A DNA stretch of 64,000 nt, taken from the NCBI GenBank assembly GCA_015227615.1, contig JAALGZ010000024.1:186001-250000 (forward strand). Direction: 5' to 3'. Below are positions 11,117 to 22,704 of the stretch, piece by piece. Under the pieces are notes generated by a model. The model saw only the letters and a program-made list of their open reading frames with translations. It made no database searches and was not told the origin of the DNA. Each line of letters opens with the position of its first letter. Position 1 is the first letter of the stretch. Made by a program: the position numbers and the translations under genes. The stretch comes from Labyrinthula sp. Ha (Eukaryota; Sar; Bigyra; Labyrinthulida; Labyrinthulaceae).

Positions 11117-14100
11117 TTAATTTTTCTGTAGAGGCATTCTTGGTTTAATCACAGCATAGAAAAAAACAGCAGCTATTCCAACAGTAAAAAGATCAGATTT
11201 CATTTGCTCAACAAGTGTCTTTTTCTCAGCATCAAAATACCACGAAAGCCAATTCCTTCCTTTATTCTTGTTTTCTCCAGCTGTTGGAGGAATCGCTCGA
11301 TCATCTCTGGCTGGGAGCACATCAATACTAGAAAAGGAATCCTCTCGGCCAGTGGTATCACTTATTCTTCCATCGTCACTTGAACTGCTTGCAAACACTC
11401 TGGATGAACTTCTCTCCAGTGACATAGACTCGTTGTGATCAGTCTCTTCTTTATCATGTTGTTCATTATCTCCAGCAAACGCAACAGTTTTTCCAGTATT
11501 TAATATTCGTTCAGGTCTAGATGAGACCTCCAGATAATATGGTTTCCCTGAGTCAGACTTAAATTTTGAGGGGTGCCAATGGTCAAACAGTTTTCGTGAT
11601 CTTTGCGTTTGATTATGCATTCGAGCTTCAATGTTCGTCATGTTTGATTTAATCTTGAAATTTGAGCTGAACGACTTTGTATCAATTCTCACGGATGAAG
11701 ATGTGCGCAGCGGGGCAGATCCAGTGTCTTGAGCAAACTCAACAACCTCTGCTAGAAAACTGCACAAAGCCGATTGATCTTCAAGAAAATACTTTGCCGA
11801 TGAAACATTCCCTGAGAAACCAACTATTGTTTGATATACTTTTACATTCGCTAATCTCTTTGAATACTTTGTAAGAGTAGTAAAAAGCGGATCATCTTCA
11901 ATGTCATCACCAAAACCCATAACAAAATCTGCATACGGATCTATGTCTCCTTCCTTGGCGCTTTCATTCAACTTGGCCAAAATAGCAGCAGCTGCAGCGC
12001 CACGATTTACCCCTTGTAATCTAGCTGTAACATGTCCTTTTCCCAGTTCAATGCTTACAGGAAGATCCCTAGTATTTTCATTGAGCTCCTGCCAAAGCAT
12101 TTCAGCTTGGAAATACCCGTGCTGGGGATCAGAAAGAACAAAATTAAAGGAAACGGAAGTTGGGACTCTGAAAATAAATGAAGCGTTGGTATGTTTTCTG
12201 TACTTGACCATAATCTCAACAATCCCCTCTTGCCAATTTAACAGCTTGGGGTCCTCCAGGCTAACCATAGTTGAAATATCTTGAAAGTCTTTTCCTTCTT
12301 TTTTCTTCTCTGTATTTCTTTCATAATCAAATAAATTTTCCCATGAGGAATTCTCATTGAGTCTAAAAGTATAGCCATTTTCTGCAATAAGGCCTAAGTT
12401 TGTAATTCCAGCAACAGCTTCAGCTAATTCTTCTTTCAGGTCACCAGAAACCAATACTACATGATTCTTTGGATCCTTCGTAAGAGAGACCAAGAGTTCT
12501 TTAACAGCAGTTGGAATCGGATCCCTGGTTTCCAATGACCCTCCAGGTTTGCTACCGATCTTTTTTTCATAGTGCCACATCCGAGACAAACCACCTTCCT
12601 TCATGTATAAATAAATTTCACTTGTTTCAACTAGAGTTCCACTATAATCAATAAAGAAAACACGTTTCTTAGCTTTTGTATATGCTTCACAAACTAAAAG
12701 CGAATCCAGTGCAACAGGTTCAGAATCATTTGACTTCTTGGGGGATAAGACAAGCCCAGCAAATCTTCTGGTTACATCTTTTTCAACTCTTTTAGCATCA
12801 TTAATATCTGCAAGAAACCTCGATGCCCATAATTCGATTGTATTGTCTCGAATAAATGCCATGTTTCGATCAGATCTTGCTTTTTTTTCCTTTGATGGCA
12901 TCATCAACGCTCGATCTATGAGGCCAGCCCAATTGTGTATCATTGCCGGACTTGTTTTTAAACATCCAGGAAGAACTACAGAAGCGGCAGCTAATTCAGA
13001 AATCAAGCAAACTCCAGGGTGGTTATATTTTGAATATGCATTCGCAACGACAAATTCAAAAGGCACCATATTCAAACCTTCTCTGATCGATGTCAAAAGA
13101 AGAACATCTGCAAGCACATAGAGTGCTAATCTTTCTCTCAACTCACATGCTGAAACTTGTTCAAACTCGATCACAATTCTTCCGTATTTTTTATTTATTG
13201 TAGCAACGGAGTTTTTAATTGCTTCTAAAGTTTCTCCATAAAGGGATTCAGTTCTTTCAGGTGTAATTCCAATCTGACGTAAAACGACATTAGATTGTGC
13301 TTGTTTGTACTTATATTTCTCGAGAAAGAAATCAAATGATCTGAACTTATTGACTATCCCCTTTAGATCAACAATTTCATCCACGCCGAGGATCAACTTC
13401 TGTCTGGTTTTCACAACTTCATGCTTTTTCCTTCCATGTTTTTTATTTTTCGTTATCTTCAACTCATGACCCATGTCAAACTCTCGAATCATGTCCTGAA
13501 CGTTTTCATCTTTTAACTTCTCTTTAATATATTCAGGATTAACTCCAGCATGAGAACAAGTAAGAGAAACGAATCTATTTCTGTATTTGATAGCAAACAA
13601 ACCTTTCTAAAAGAATAAGATACAACTTAGAATATACCTCCAAAGTGTGAAAAGTCAATCCTAATTCTCTTTGACAAGCAGTATGAAAATGTCTTACGTA
13701 CTCAAATAAATGAAAACCAATATGATCAGCAGCAAGCATTCCTTTAAGCAACTTTGCTTTCATTGGGAGCCATTTAAATATAGTCGAAGAGGGAAAAGGA
13801 GCGTGAATAAACAAACCAATTTTTGCAGCGGTCCTTTTCTTGGATAAATACCTCGGCAGAAGTAAAAAATGATAATCATGAATCCAAACAATATCTCTTT
13901 CTCCACAAAGAGTGAGAATCAAATTTGAGAACTCATCATTTACTTTCTTGTAAGCTTCAAATCTAGTAGTCAAACGTGTTTGAAAAGAGGAAAAAAACAT
14001 ATCTTCGTGTATAATTTCAGAATCTTCACTTTCTCTTTTGACTGTTTCCCCATCGTTGTGGAAGATAGGCCAAAGGACAGATTTGCAAAATCCCAAGTAA

Positions 14101-14437
14101 TTTTCATCCCTAACTTCTTTGTCAATCCAAACTGGAAAACAATGCTTTTCTGCTAGAACTTTTTCCACATCTTTTCTTTGAGATTCATCCACTTCACAAG
14201 GTGGACAACCAACAAAATAAGCATCAAATTCTTTTCTTTGTGTTATTGTCTTTCCTAGTTCGTAATAAAGCGGCCCATCTTCAAATAGAAGTCGCTCTTC
14301 AAACTCACAGCTCCAAGAATTTGTATCTTTGCAAAATCTAAAGGATAAAGAGAAGAATTCGATTGATACCGGAGGTCAACTGGTAGCATATAAGTGCAGA
14401 TGAAAACTTTGAAGTTTTCATTGTTTTTGTTTGACAT
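11117..14437 (-). CDS. TPS: Trehalose-6-phosphate synthase/phosphatase-like fusion (class II-like), 3 exons
   Basis: Exons 14437-14370, 14337-13638 and 13606-11117 give 1085 residues. An N-terminal GT20 glycosyltransferase domain (about 10-460) is followed by a HAD trehalose-phosphatase domain (about 565-860), a Ser-rich tail and a C-terminal hydrophobic segment (about 1060-1075). Conserved GT20 motifs are HDYHFLLLP (176-184) and GFHLFEYVRHF. The motif usually read as GVDR-LDY-KG is GVDEIVDLKGI (330-340), losing the Arg, and the usual LRDGMNLV is IREGLNMV (about 430). In the HAD domain the DxD motif is DYSGTL (D576, S578), the usual SGR is SGD, and GDDIEDD (822-828) is kept. Known: plant class II TPS proteins are two-domain fusions with altered GT20 sites and mainly regulatory roles. 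Inferred: this protein may be regulatory or weakly active. The C-terminal hydrophobic segment suggests tail anchoring. Confidence 0.88.
13607..13637 (-). other. Intron 2 (31 nt) of the trehalose gene
   Basis: On the minus strand it reads GTATAT...CTTTTAG, phase 0. It joins ...GLTFHTLE to KGLFAIKYRNRF, matching the normal continuity of the GT20 fold. Confidence 0.85.
14338..14369 (-). other. Intron 1 (32 nt) of the trehalose gene
   Basis: On the minus strand it reads GTATCA...CCTTTAG. It joins MLPVDLR to FCKDTNSWSCEFEE, restoring the conserved N-terminal GT20 order (a strand, then the Trp-Ser segment). Confidence 0.8.
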
Positions 14438-16637
14438 TTTCCGTTTCAGGAAGAATTCACAATGTTGTATTACTATGGATAGTGAACAGTACCGGTAGGG
14501 TTAACCATTATGTTCTTATAGGACATTTAAAATAGGTATTCTTATTTTGTACCAGAGACAAAAAAAAGTTTATCCAAGAGATATACAGGGAGTGGTTTCC
14601 TGCTAGATATTGAAATATTTTTGAAGCTCTTAGGTTGTAGTGCCTCTCTGGTTTGTGATCAGAAGAAACGCTATGGTGGCCCCCGAAAGTTGCGCCCATA
14701 ATGGTTTCCATGGCTTCATCTCTGGAAAGTGTTTGCAACCAATTGTGTTATATGGCTTTATAATATTATTCACTGTATATTATTATTATTATTACAATTT
14801 AACTAACACAAAAGGTAAAAATTCATTGCAGTCGTTACTTGACTTGGCGTTAGTGAAAGTAAACTTCGAATGTTTTAATATGACCAATGTAACCCTGCTT
14901 TAGACATTTAAAGTGAGGTAGTCTACAATGTATTCTTTTTAATTTTAATAGCAACAGCTAATAGCAAGAAATTGATGTATAAAGAATTGGATAAGATAGT
15001 ACAAGTTATTGCAGGTATTTTCTCCAACGTTCTATAAGAGTTTGTTTGGAAAATTAGTTACAATATCATTGTTTCAGTAACTGCAGAAAGAGAGTGTGGC
15101 ATGCTTTTTGCTGAAATTTTTTATTTAAATTATTACCAAATAAGAAATTATTAACTTGAACCATATGTGATCACTTCATGAAGAACTAATAGCTTGAAAA
15201 CCAGTGAACTTTCTTCTCTGCTACTGAAGTGCGGAAAAATCAGTTATCCCTGGTAGTTAATCACTAAGTTTACACTAGAAGATGTTTTTTTTAATGGAGA
15301 AAGTTTCCTAGGGAGCTTAATCAACATATCAACTCTGCATTATTAATTATGTGCAATAATACTAATATTAATGACAGAGACTAACAAGGCAAAAAGAAAA
15401 GGGTGAAGATATTCTTTTCACTTGGTTTACACCAAAGTTAATTGGAAAATTCATATTTATGAAGCATTGCCACCACTAGATCTTGTAGCTTGTACTAACT
15501 GGATTTTAGAACATGTTAGAAAAATTTATAGCTTCACTGTTGAATGAGAGTAGTCGATATTGTGTTCAGGATTCAAGTGTAACTCGATGCCTTATGATGA
15601 GCTACAGTATGTACGATAGCTTCTAATCAGGAGGGCGGAGGATTTTCAATTGTTGCTGTTGTGTAGATCTCTCTTCATATAAATGCTAAATGAGATATTT
15701 TTGTCTATTTGATTTGAGGAAAGAAGTATTTTGACCGTCTTTGAGTCTTAGATTGAGTTTCTAAAAATGTAACAAGCACAAACCAGTTTATTACCTTGTT
15801 TTGAAGGGTTTCAGCTCCCATTTCTATTTTATATTGAATATGATGTTTTCACTTTCTTAGAAAAATTGAGTATAACCACATTAGATATGCAAAGATTCTA
15901 AAGAATGCTTTTGGTCTGCAGTGTATGACTTGGCGAAATAGCAGAATAAACGTATCTAAACCTCTTTACATATCGTTTTAAATACGAATGGTGATACAAA
16001 AGTTTTGATATTCTCAATTCTGTCTTCTTTGCTTTATTATTCCAGTATATAGGAATGTAACATGAAGATTTAGCATTAACCCCAAGCTAAACATAATTTT
16101 TGAATTATCATGTTGGTGTACTGGTGCACAGATGCAATAGATATTCTGGAAGCTTGCACTAGTACGACCGATAGCGGCCGTGAGATTACTTGAGATTTAT
16201 AGGCACTCAGGGTGGTTCCCAGCTTCCAAAAATTAAAACACATATTGTATTTAAACTAGATAGAGTTATTTTAATCTCTTCTTCTCTTGTTTTAGGTCAC
16301 ACATTTGAGTGTAGTCTGAATGAGTTCTTGATAAGAAATTGAGAGTTTTCCTTCTTCATTGCACCAAGCGTTGGGATTTATTTTTAACCTCATAAAATTT
16401 TCATTTTTCTCAAACTCTAAGTGAGGAGTTATCTGAGAAATTACAAATATTTTTCAAGGCCTCTCAAACCCTTCTGAATAAATATCTCAATTATTCCGAA
16501 GAGAATCATATTACCCATTCTGTATGTTGCCAGAAGTTCCTCTAACCGTTTTCACTAGTAAGAGCAAACTTTAAGAATCGAATCATCTTTGAGCACCGGT
16601 CATTGACTCTGAATTTAGTTTTTTATTGGTATTAGTT
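14438..16637. other. Gene-poor region
   Basis: No supported gene. A GTAGGGTTAACC word at 14493-14504 lies within 70 bp of the trehalose start and may be promoter sequence. An ATT-rich microsatellite-like run occurs near 14778-14793. The rest is unremarkable AT-rich DNA. Confidence 0.5.
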
Positions 16638-16871
16638 AAGGATTGGGTTTGATTCGTTGATGATTTATCCATAATAATGTTGCCCATATTTTGCTTATTG
16701 ATTGATTCAGATAATTCCCCATCCATTTTGATAACTTGTTGGTAATCAATTTATAATCAAAATAATATCAGAAACCTTTGATAAAAATAAAAATCTAAAT
16801 CCCTTCATTGACAATCAGAACCAAAACAATTATCAAATAATTAATGATAATTCTTCCCAAATCAGATGCCT
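16638..16871 (+). repeat. MITE-like dispersed repeat, longest copy
   Basis: This 234-bp AT-rich segment is related to two other places in the window: its left part to 26766-26887 (shared GATTTATC, AATTCCC-N3-CCATTTTG) and its right part to 29907-30042 (shared AATCAGAA, ATTATCAAATAATTA, GATGCCT). The right end read in reverse (AGGCATCTGATTTG) loosely mirrors the left end (AGGATTGGGTTTG), suggesting imperfect inverted ends. It has no coding capacity, consistent with a non-autonomous DNA element. Confidence 0.45.
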
Positions 16872-17873
16872 GGTGTAGTATAGAAAAGTCTTACCAATGG
16901 GGTATAGTACTTCAGAAAATCCACAAATGGTCTTGTGGCCCAATTATCAAAAGAATTCTCAGAGCTTCATAGTTCTTACTTAAGCTGCCTTGCAGATTTC
17001 TGTGTCATTCTCAACCACAGGGAAATTTTGTTTGAACTCAGTTGAGCTTTCAGTCAGAAATCAGGTTGCAGGCCTAGTCTCAGAGTAATACATTTGTAAA
17101 CAGTGCGTGGAACTTGTTTTCTTTCATCCAATGTGATTGATTGCCTTATGCAATAATAAGTAAAAAATTTAATCTTTTGCAGAAAAACTAGGCTAATGTC
17201 GAGGAATGATTCTCAAACTTGTCAGCTACTGCTTAGCCGATGAAAACTAGGCTGCTTATCCAGATTAATCCCTCAGGGGACAGATACAGCTTAACCTGGT
17301 AAGCAATTTTATTAAGGATACTTAAGTTAATTAAGTGTGTGAGTAACAACCTACTTTGTTTTTTTTGTGTAGAGAGATGTAACTTACCCTGAACTTATTT
17401 TACTATGTGCTTTTTAATTCGGGTAACTACACCCATCAGCCCTTTGAGCTTCAGATATCATCTTATTTTATTTGACTACTAAAAACTGCATTTCCCCCAA
17501 AAAAACTTACAACTCTTACTTTCTGTATGTTTACGTCTCAAATAGATTGGTGTTTTCTGTACAGAACTGTAACCTTATCCCAGGTTAAATTTTAGGTTGT
17601 TGTGTAGCATTGTTAATTTTTATTAAACTACCCAAAATATTTATGGGCAAATTAATTATCTAACTAACTTTTTATAGTATTTTTAATAAGTATCAGTTAT
17701 CTATAAGGTGCTCGAGTATCCTCTTGTACACATTTCTTGACCTTGCTGTTCTGTCTGCTTGAAGGTATAAATTCAATAGAACATTACCACGTAAAAAAAG
17801 GATCTTGTAAAGAGGGAACAAATATAGTTATATTTAACAAGTAGGATAGAAATATATAATTAAATAACCAAAA
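16872..17873. other. Intergenic region, no feature seen
   Basis: About 1 kb of AT-rich DNA downstream of the PP2C gene (which is read on the minus strand). No convincing coding frame or RNA gene. Confidence 0.5.
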
Positions 17874-19468
17874 CTAAAACAAGAACACAGATACAGCAGA
17901 TATATCATCAGTTTTAACAGCGTTATTTGTAAACGATTTGAAGTATTTCTGCTGAGCTTCTAAACAAACTCTTTCAGATATATTCAGATGATGTTTCTTC
18001 GATGGTGAAAATAATTTACCAAGTGCCTGTCGTGCTTTTTCTAATTTCTTTGGTGATTCTGGATGCAAACTTTTATGTTCTTGTCTAAGTAATAAACTAA
18101 TATATTGTCCTAAGTATTGATTACTCATTGCATTCCAAACTCCATCTGAAGCTACTAATAAAATACAATGCTTAATTGAATTATCATCAACTTTCTGAGA
18201 TGAAATCGTTGTCTTCAAATCTTTCAAAGTCTTAAAAACTTTGGATTTTACTCGATTTGTATTTTGTTTAGAAATTCCCTCAATTGCACTCAAACTCTTT
18301 TTCGAGCTTTTTCTTAACTTTCCACTTTCTTCTTTTCCTTTACTTGTTGAATTCGTACTAATCCGAGAATTTTCTAAAATCATAACCTCCTTGTTTTCTT
18401 CTTTTTTTTCATCAAAATTTTCTTGACCTAGTTGATTTCTTCTCTGAGTCAAAATTGAACTTAACTTTTCTGGAAACGAAATAATTTTTTCTAAATTTAT
18501 TTCTAATGAATCAGCATATGCGTTACATCCAACAATATGCGCATAGGCATCTCCAATTGATTTTGACATTGCTAATCCAGGAGACATTCTTTCATTTAAA
18601 CTCCAAACTCTAAGAGGATCTAAATGACTTTCAGAGTACTTTGAAGAAGCTCTTTTTAAAACTTTTCCTTTCTTTGGTTTTGGATCCGGTTGAGTTCTAC
18701 TTACAATTCCACCTCTTGATTCAATTCTTTTAATTTCATTATTTTCTTTGAAATTATGTTCAGTTGTAATATCAAAAGCTTTAAAACTTGAAAAGTTCTC
18801 ATTTTCTGTAACTAAAAGAACAGCTTTTGAATCTCCAACCCATGCTAAGAATATTTCTGGTTTAGAAGATTTTTCATCGTATCGAAGAAGAATTATAGTT
18901 GCAGTTGATCCAGAAACTTTTGTTCCAAATTCACTTGTTTTTAAAATACTTCTGTGTAAAGTTAAAATTGTTTCTTCAAGTGCTAAACAAGGATTTGACT
19001 CCAAATTTGGATTTTTTTTCAGGATAGAAGGAAATAAGAATGCACAAATGTCAGATATTTTTTCACCATGTGGTCCATGTCCATCAAAGACACCTAATAA
19101 TTACTATTTACAAAAGTTTGTACCTATTGCGAAATCTGTTGAGTTCAATTTAATTACATTTGAATTATCTTGACAAGTCTTTTTCAAGAAATGACCAGCT
19201 AAAGAGTAAGAAACTAAATAGGCATACTCATTTGGCTTGCTTTTGCTCTTCCACCTAAAACGCAGTAATCCATTTGTGCTCTATGTTCAGTAAAGATGCT
19301 GAATTCTTCATCTACTCCTGAATAGGAGAAACCCTGTTGTGGAAGTTTGTTTGTTTTTTTTTCTCTGGCCTTGAATAGTTTCTTATGAACACTTTTATGA
19401 GAAATTTTGATAGGTTGAATGTGTTCATGTCCTTCAACGAGGGTGTTGTAGGAGTTACTGTTTCCCAT
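17874..19468 (-). CDS. PP2C-type protein phosphatase (PPM family), 3 exons
   Basis: Exons 19468-19228, 19198-19124 and 19093-17874 give 511 residues from an ATG. It is a metal-dependent Ser/Thr phosphatase. Motifs in order: FSIFTEHRAQMDYCVLGG (about 56-73, in place of the usual Arg/Asn-Gln-Asp strand), GVFDGHG (106-112, with the metal-binding Asp), SGSTA (166-170), WVGDSKAV (190-197), a TTEHNFKENNEIKRIESRGG segment, LAMSKSIGD, LVASDGVWNAM (metal-binding Asp-Gly) and the final TDDISAVSVFLF. A Lys/Ser/Glu-rich insert of roughly 70 residues lies between the SIGD and ASDG motifs. MGNSNS at the N-terminus fits an N-myristoylation signal (Gly2, Ser6), implying membrane association by inference. No neighbour within 2 kb suggests a pathway. 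Confidence 0.9.
19094..19123 (-). other. Intron 2 (30 nt) of the PP2C gene
   Basis: On the minus strand it reads GTACAA...ATTATTAG. It joins FAIG to VFDGHG, restoring the metal-binding motif. Confidence 0.85.
19199..19227 (-). other. Intron 1 (29 nt) of the PP2C gene
   Basis: On the minus strand it reads GTATGC...CTCTTTAG. It joins GGRAKASQM to TGHFLKKTCQ in frame and removes an in-frame TAG. Confidence 0.8.
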
Positions 19469-21978
19469 CTTTCTTGCACCTTTCTTCTAGTAATGAGATG
19501 ATTTAGCATGTTGCTATCTATACTAATTTTGGGCAACATCCCGGATTGGACAGAAGTGGAACATGCTACAAGTTCAGAAGTTCATATATCTCGGGTGTTG
19601 CATTTTGTGCACCGTTCGATAAGATCTGGAGAAATTCTCATAAAAACATAGAAAGCCGAATATAATAGAACTTAACTTTTGTATGAATAATTTAGTTTGT
19701 CAGGACTTTTAGGAGAAAGAAATATCGCTGTTATAACTTTACCTATTTAATTTAATAGATTTCTCGCTTTACAAAGTAGGTGTTTTTGTATTCTTGAGAT
19801 ATTTGAACATATATAGTTTCTAGCTACTATACAATATTTTATTGCAGTTGTCTTGACTCTTGGTTATAGTTTTTTTCTGTAAGGTTGAGGTACATTGGGT
19901 AGAGTCTTGCGTGAGCATTGGCGTAAATAAGACTTGCGTTAGCTCCAAAGATACGACAACTTACTTGAACCATTTAACCATATACTCTTGGCTTCATACC
20001 TTATGAAGAAGTAGTAACACTGCCAGTTACCTATTACACAGCTAGTTTTTGACCAATAATGGAAGATCTGCGGCGGACATGACATCAGCATACCCCCCCT
20101 CGCCAATCCTGTAGGGTTATGTACCCTAACTTGATAACCAAACAAAATCAAGGTCTTTTTAGCTAAATGTATATAAATTTTGTAACTGCGATGTTATGAG
20201 AGAACCGCACCTAATGTACATTTCCCTACCTGCTTCGTAGCAATGTTTAAGCATGGAAGAAAACATAGTGCGTTTTCCTCCATACAAATAATTAATAAGA
20301 ATTATGAAAATGAGGCTCTGAATTTATCAATCATGGAAGAAATATTGCAATATGTCGATCCTATAAGTGTTCAAAATACTTATAAGGTAACGGATCGTGA
20401 TCTTTAAAGAATTTAAACAAACTCCCCATTCATTAAGCAGCTCTCAATTTCCATTGCACACCAAATAACTCTAGGTTAACCGATGCTTGTTGTGCGCAGC
20501 GCTTTCCTTCATTGAATCCATAGAATTTAGATTTCTTGAGTTAGAGTATGGGGAATAGTTTAATTTTTATGAGATGACCTAATATTTTTTTGAGTTGTAC
20601 TGGGAGTGAACAGAGATAAATTCAACATATATGAAATCCTTCAAGAAAAGGGTATTCCTTGCACTATTAATATATATTGTGACTTATGCCCAGGTCCCCA
20701 GGTTATGTATGAAGGAGGAATTCTCTTAGGTTCTTTGAAATTCCTTCTTAATCCGCCCTACATTTTTATTGGATCTTAATTATCTTTTTTTAGTAAGAAC
20801 TACTAGCATGCTGCTCCTCTAGACTAAATTTGATGCCTTGAAAAGTCTACTGATATTTTTCTTTTTAGAGATACAGATAGTCTATTGTATTTAGGAGCTG
20901 CCTGTATATTTTCCCTTGTTCGCTTTTCTCGGCATAAGAGCTCATTGAAGGATTTATCTTCAGTGCTAGTGCAACCTTGAATAGAAAATACCCAAAAAAA
21001 AGAATCCTGGTAATAACTGTCTTAAGGTATTTGTTTCAGCAACTACAGCATGTTCTTTGTGTGTAGCTACTTGGTTCACCCTCTCCAGTTCTTTCGGAAA
21101 TGTAAAAATATTAATTTACAAAATTGGACAACAAAAGCGTTTCGAGAAATACTATAGTAAAACTTGAACCCCATAAGAAAGACAACTACATAATATCGGC
21201 GGAGTAAACCTCACTCTGCGAGAAACACACGAAATATTTGAACCAATGGAAGCACGGCTCTCCGCTGTGTTCCTCCGACCAGATTATAATATTACAACAG
21301 AAATGTATATGTTGCAATAAATATCTTCATAACTATGCCACTATATTTGAATTGCTCGATAATATAATTGAATTTTGTATGAAAGGCAGCTCGAGCACCC
21401 TGTAAATATAGGGCATGTAAGAGACATGGTGTAAATGGTTAGTTAAATTGTTAGGTAGGAAAAATTTCGATTAGTAAATAATATACTGATTAACTACACT
21501 ATAAATTCAGCAATGTCAAATGAGTAAGAAATATTTGATCAACATAGCTTAGAGTTTATTACAAGGTAAGATAAACCACTTACGTTCGAAATAAACCAAA
21601 AGGTAGAATCTGAAGTGTTCGTAAGGGGGTTACAACATAAAAAACATTCTAAAAAACTTTAAAGACGGTAATTATAACCTTAAAAAGCTTAAAATACATA
21701 ATTTAACCGGTCAAAAGGCATATAATCCATCCAATTATATGATTAACGCGCATATTAAAATCCATTAAACTAAGTTATATACAAGATACATGCTACTTTT
21801 ATTTGTCTCATTCTACACTTAATTTAACACAAATATATACCTTATCGGGTAGGCAGCAGATGAAAAAAACTTGTAGGATCGAGCCACTGAATAAATTAAT
21901 GTTATGATACTCGGAATTCTCTGGGCGTGATTAGAAGTGCAAGAAAATGTTCACAATAGTGCATTACCATAGCTAAGA
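19469..21978. other. Gene-poor region
   Basis: About 2.5 kb with no supported gene. A short GC-richer patch with a C8 run lies near 20094-20101. AACCGGTCAA at about 21706-21715 lies upstream of the next gene. Nothing else recognised. Confidence 0.5.
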
Positions 21979-22704
21979 ATGGAAAAGTTTCTAAGACTAA
22001 AAAATGAAGAGAAACTGCGCGAAGAAACCCTTGAAAAGTATATAAAATACACAGATGAGAATGAAATTCCATTTTCTATCGATGGAATAATCACATACGA
22101 TGTTTCAAAACCATCAAGAAAAAGTCATTTTCGCCGTGTGTTTCCGTCAGCCACTCATCAGTTTCTCCGTTCACTTCATTTCAACAAAAAACGAGATATA
22201 GTAAAAGCTTCATTATGTCTAATACCCTATCTTCTTTTGGATATTATAGCTGGATTATTAATTTTTGCTGGATACTTATTATGTTGTATTCCATACAAAT
22301 ATGTTTCCAACTATCTTTATTTTCTTTCTTTCTATGGTGATCCAAATGCCACTCATGTTGTTGAATATCTTAGACAAAATATGATTATTACAAATGCAGG
22401 AATTTTTGTTTATATGACAAAAGTTGATGCATATTATACTTTTGATGTAAACTATAGTCCAATGATCAATTTTATTGTTTGGATTACTTTCATGGAGAAG
22501 AATATGTTTTCAAGTGTTTTTGTAAAAGCTGAAAATATTTATTATATAAATATTCAAGATGTTCAATATGGAAAACCTTATACTGATGGATTTATTGAAA
22601 ATATTTTTTTTGTTGATTATAATGGATATATTTATTTTGCTATTACAGAAGAAATAAAAAATATTATTGATGAAACAAAGAAAAAAGCAATGTTGGAAAT
22701 ATAA
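21979..22704 (+). CDS. Uncharacterised 241-aa membrane protein
   Basis: Family not recognised. A single open frame from ATG to TAA. A charged N-terminus (1-72, ending in the basic stretch FNKKRD) is followed by a strongly hydrophobic double segment (about 77-104, LIPYLLLDIIAGLLIFAGYLL, then CCIPY) that could form a hairpin or two helices. The C-terminal 120 residues are rich in Tyr, Phe, Ile and Asn and look beta-stranded. The C-terminal coding half is more AT-rich than the N-terminal half and uses many ATA, TTT and AAT codons, as if under weaker constraint or more recently composed. The ordered charged and hydrophobic composition supports a real protein. No nearby genes give context. Confidence 0.65.
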   Translation: MEKFLRLKNEEKLREETLEKYIKYTDENEIPFSIDGIITYDVSKPSRKSHFRRVFPSATHQFLRSLHFNKKRDIVKASLCLIPYLLLDIIAGLLIFAGYLLCCIPYKYVSNYLYFLSFYGDPNATHVVEYLRQNMIITNAGIFVYMTKVDAYYTFDVNYSPMINFIVWITFMEKNMFSSVFVKAENIYYINIQDVQYGKPYTDGFIENIFFVDYNGYIYFAITEEIKNIIDETKKKAMLEI

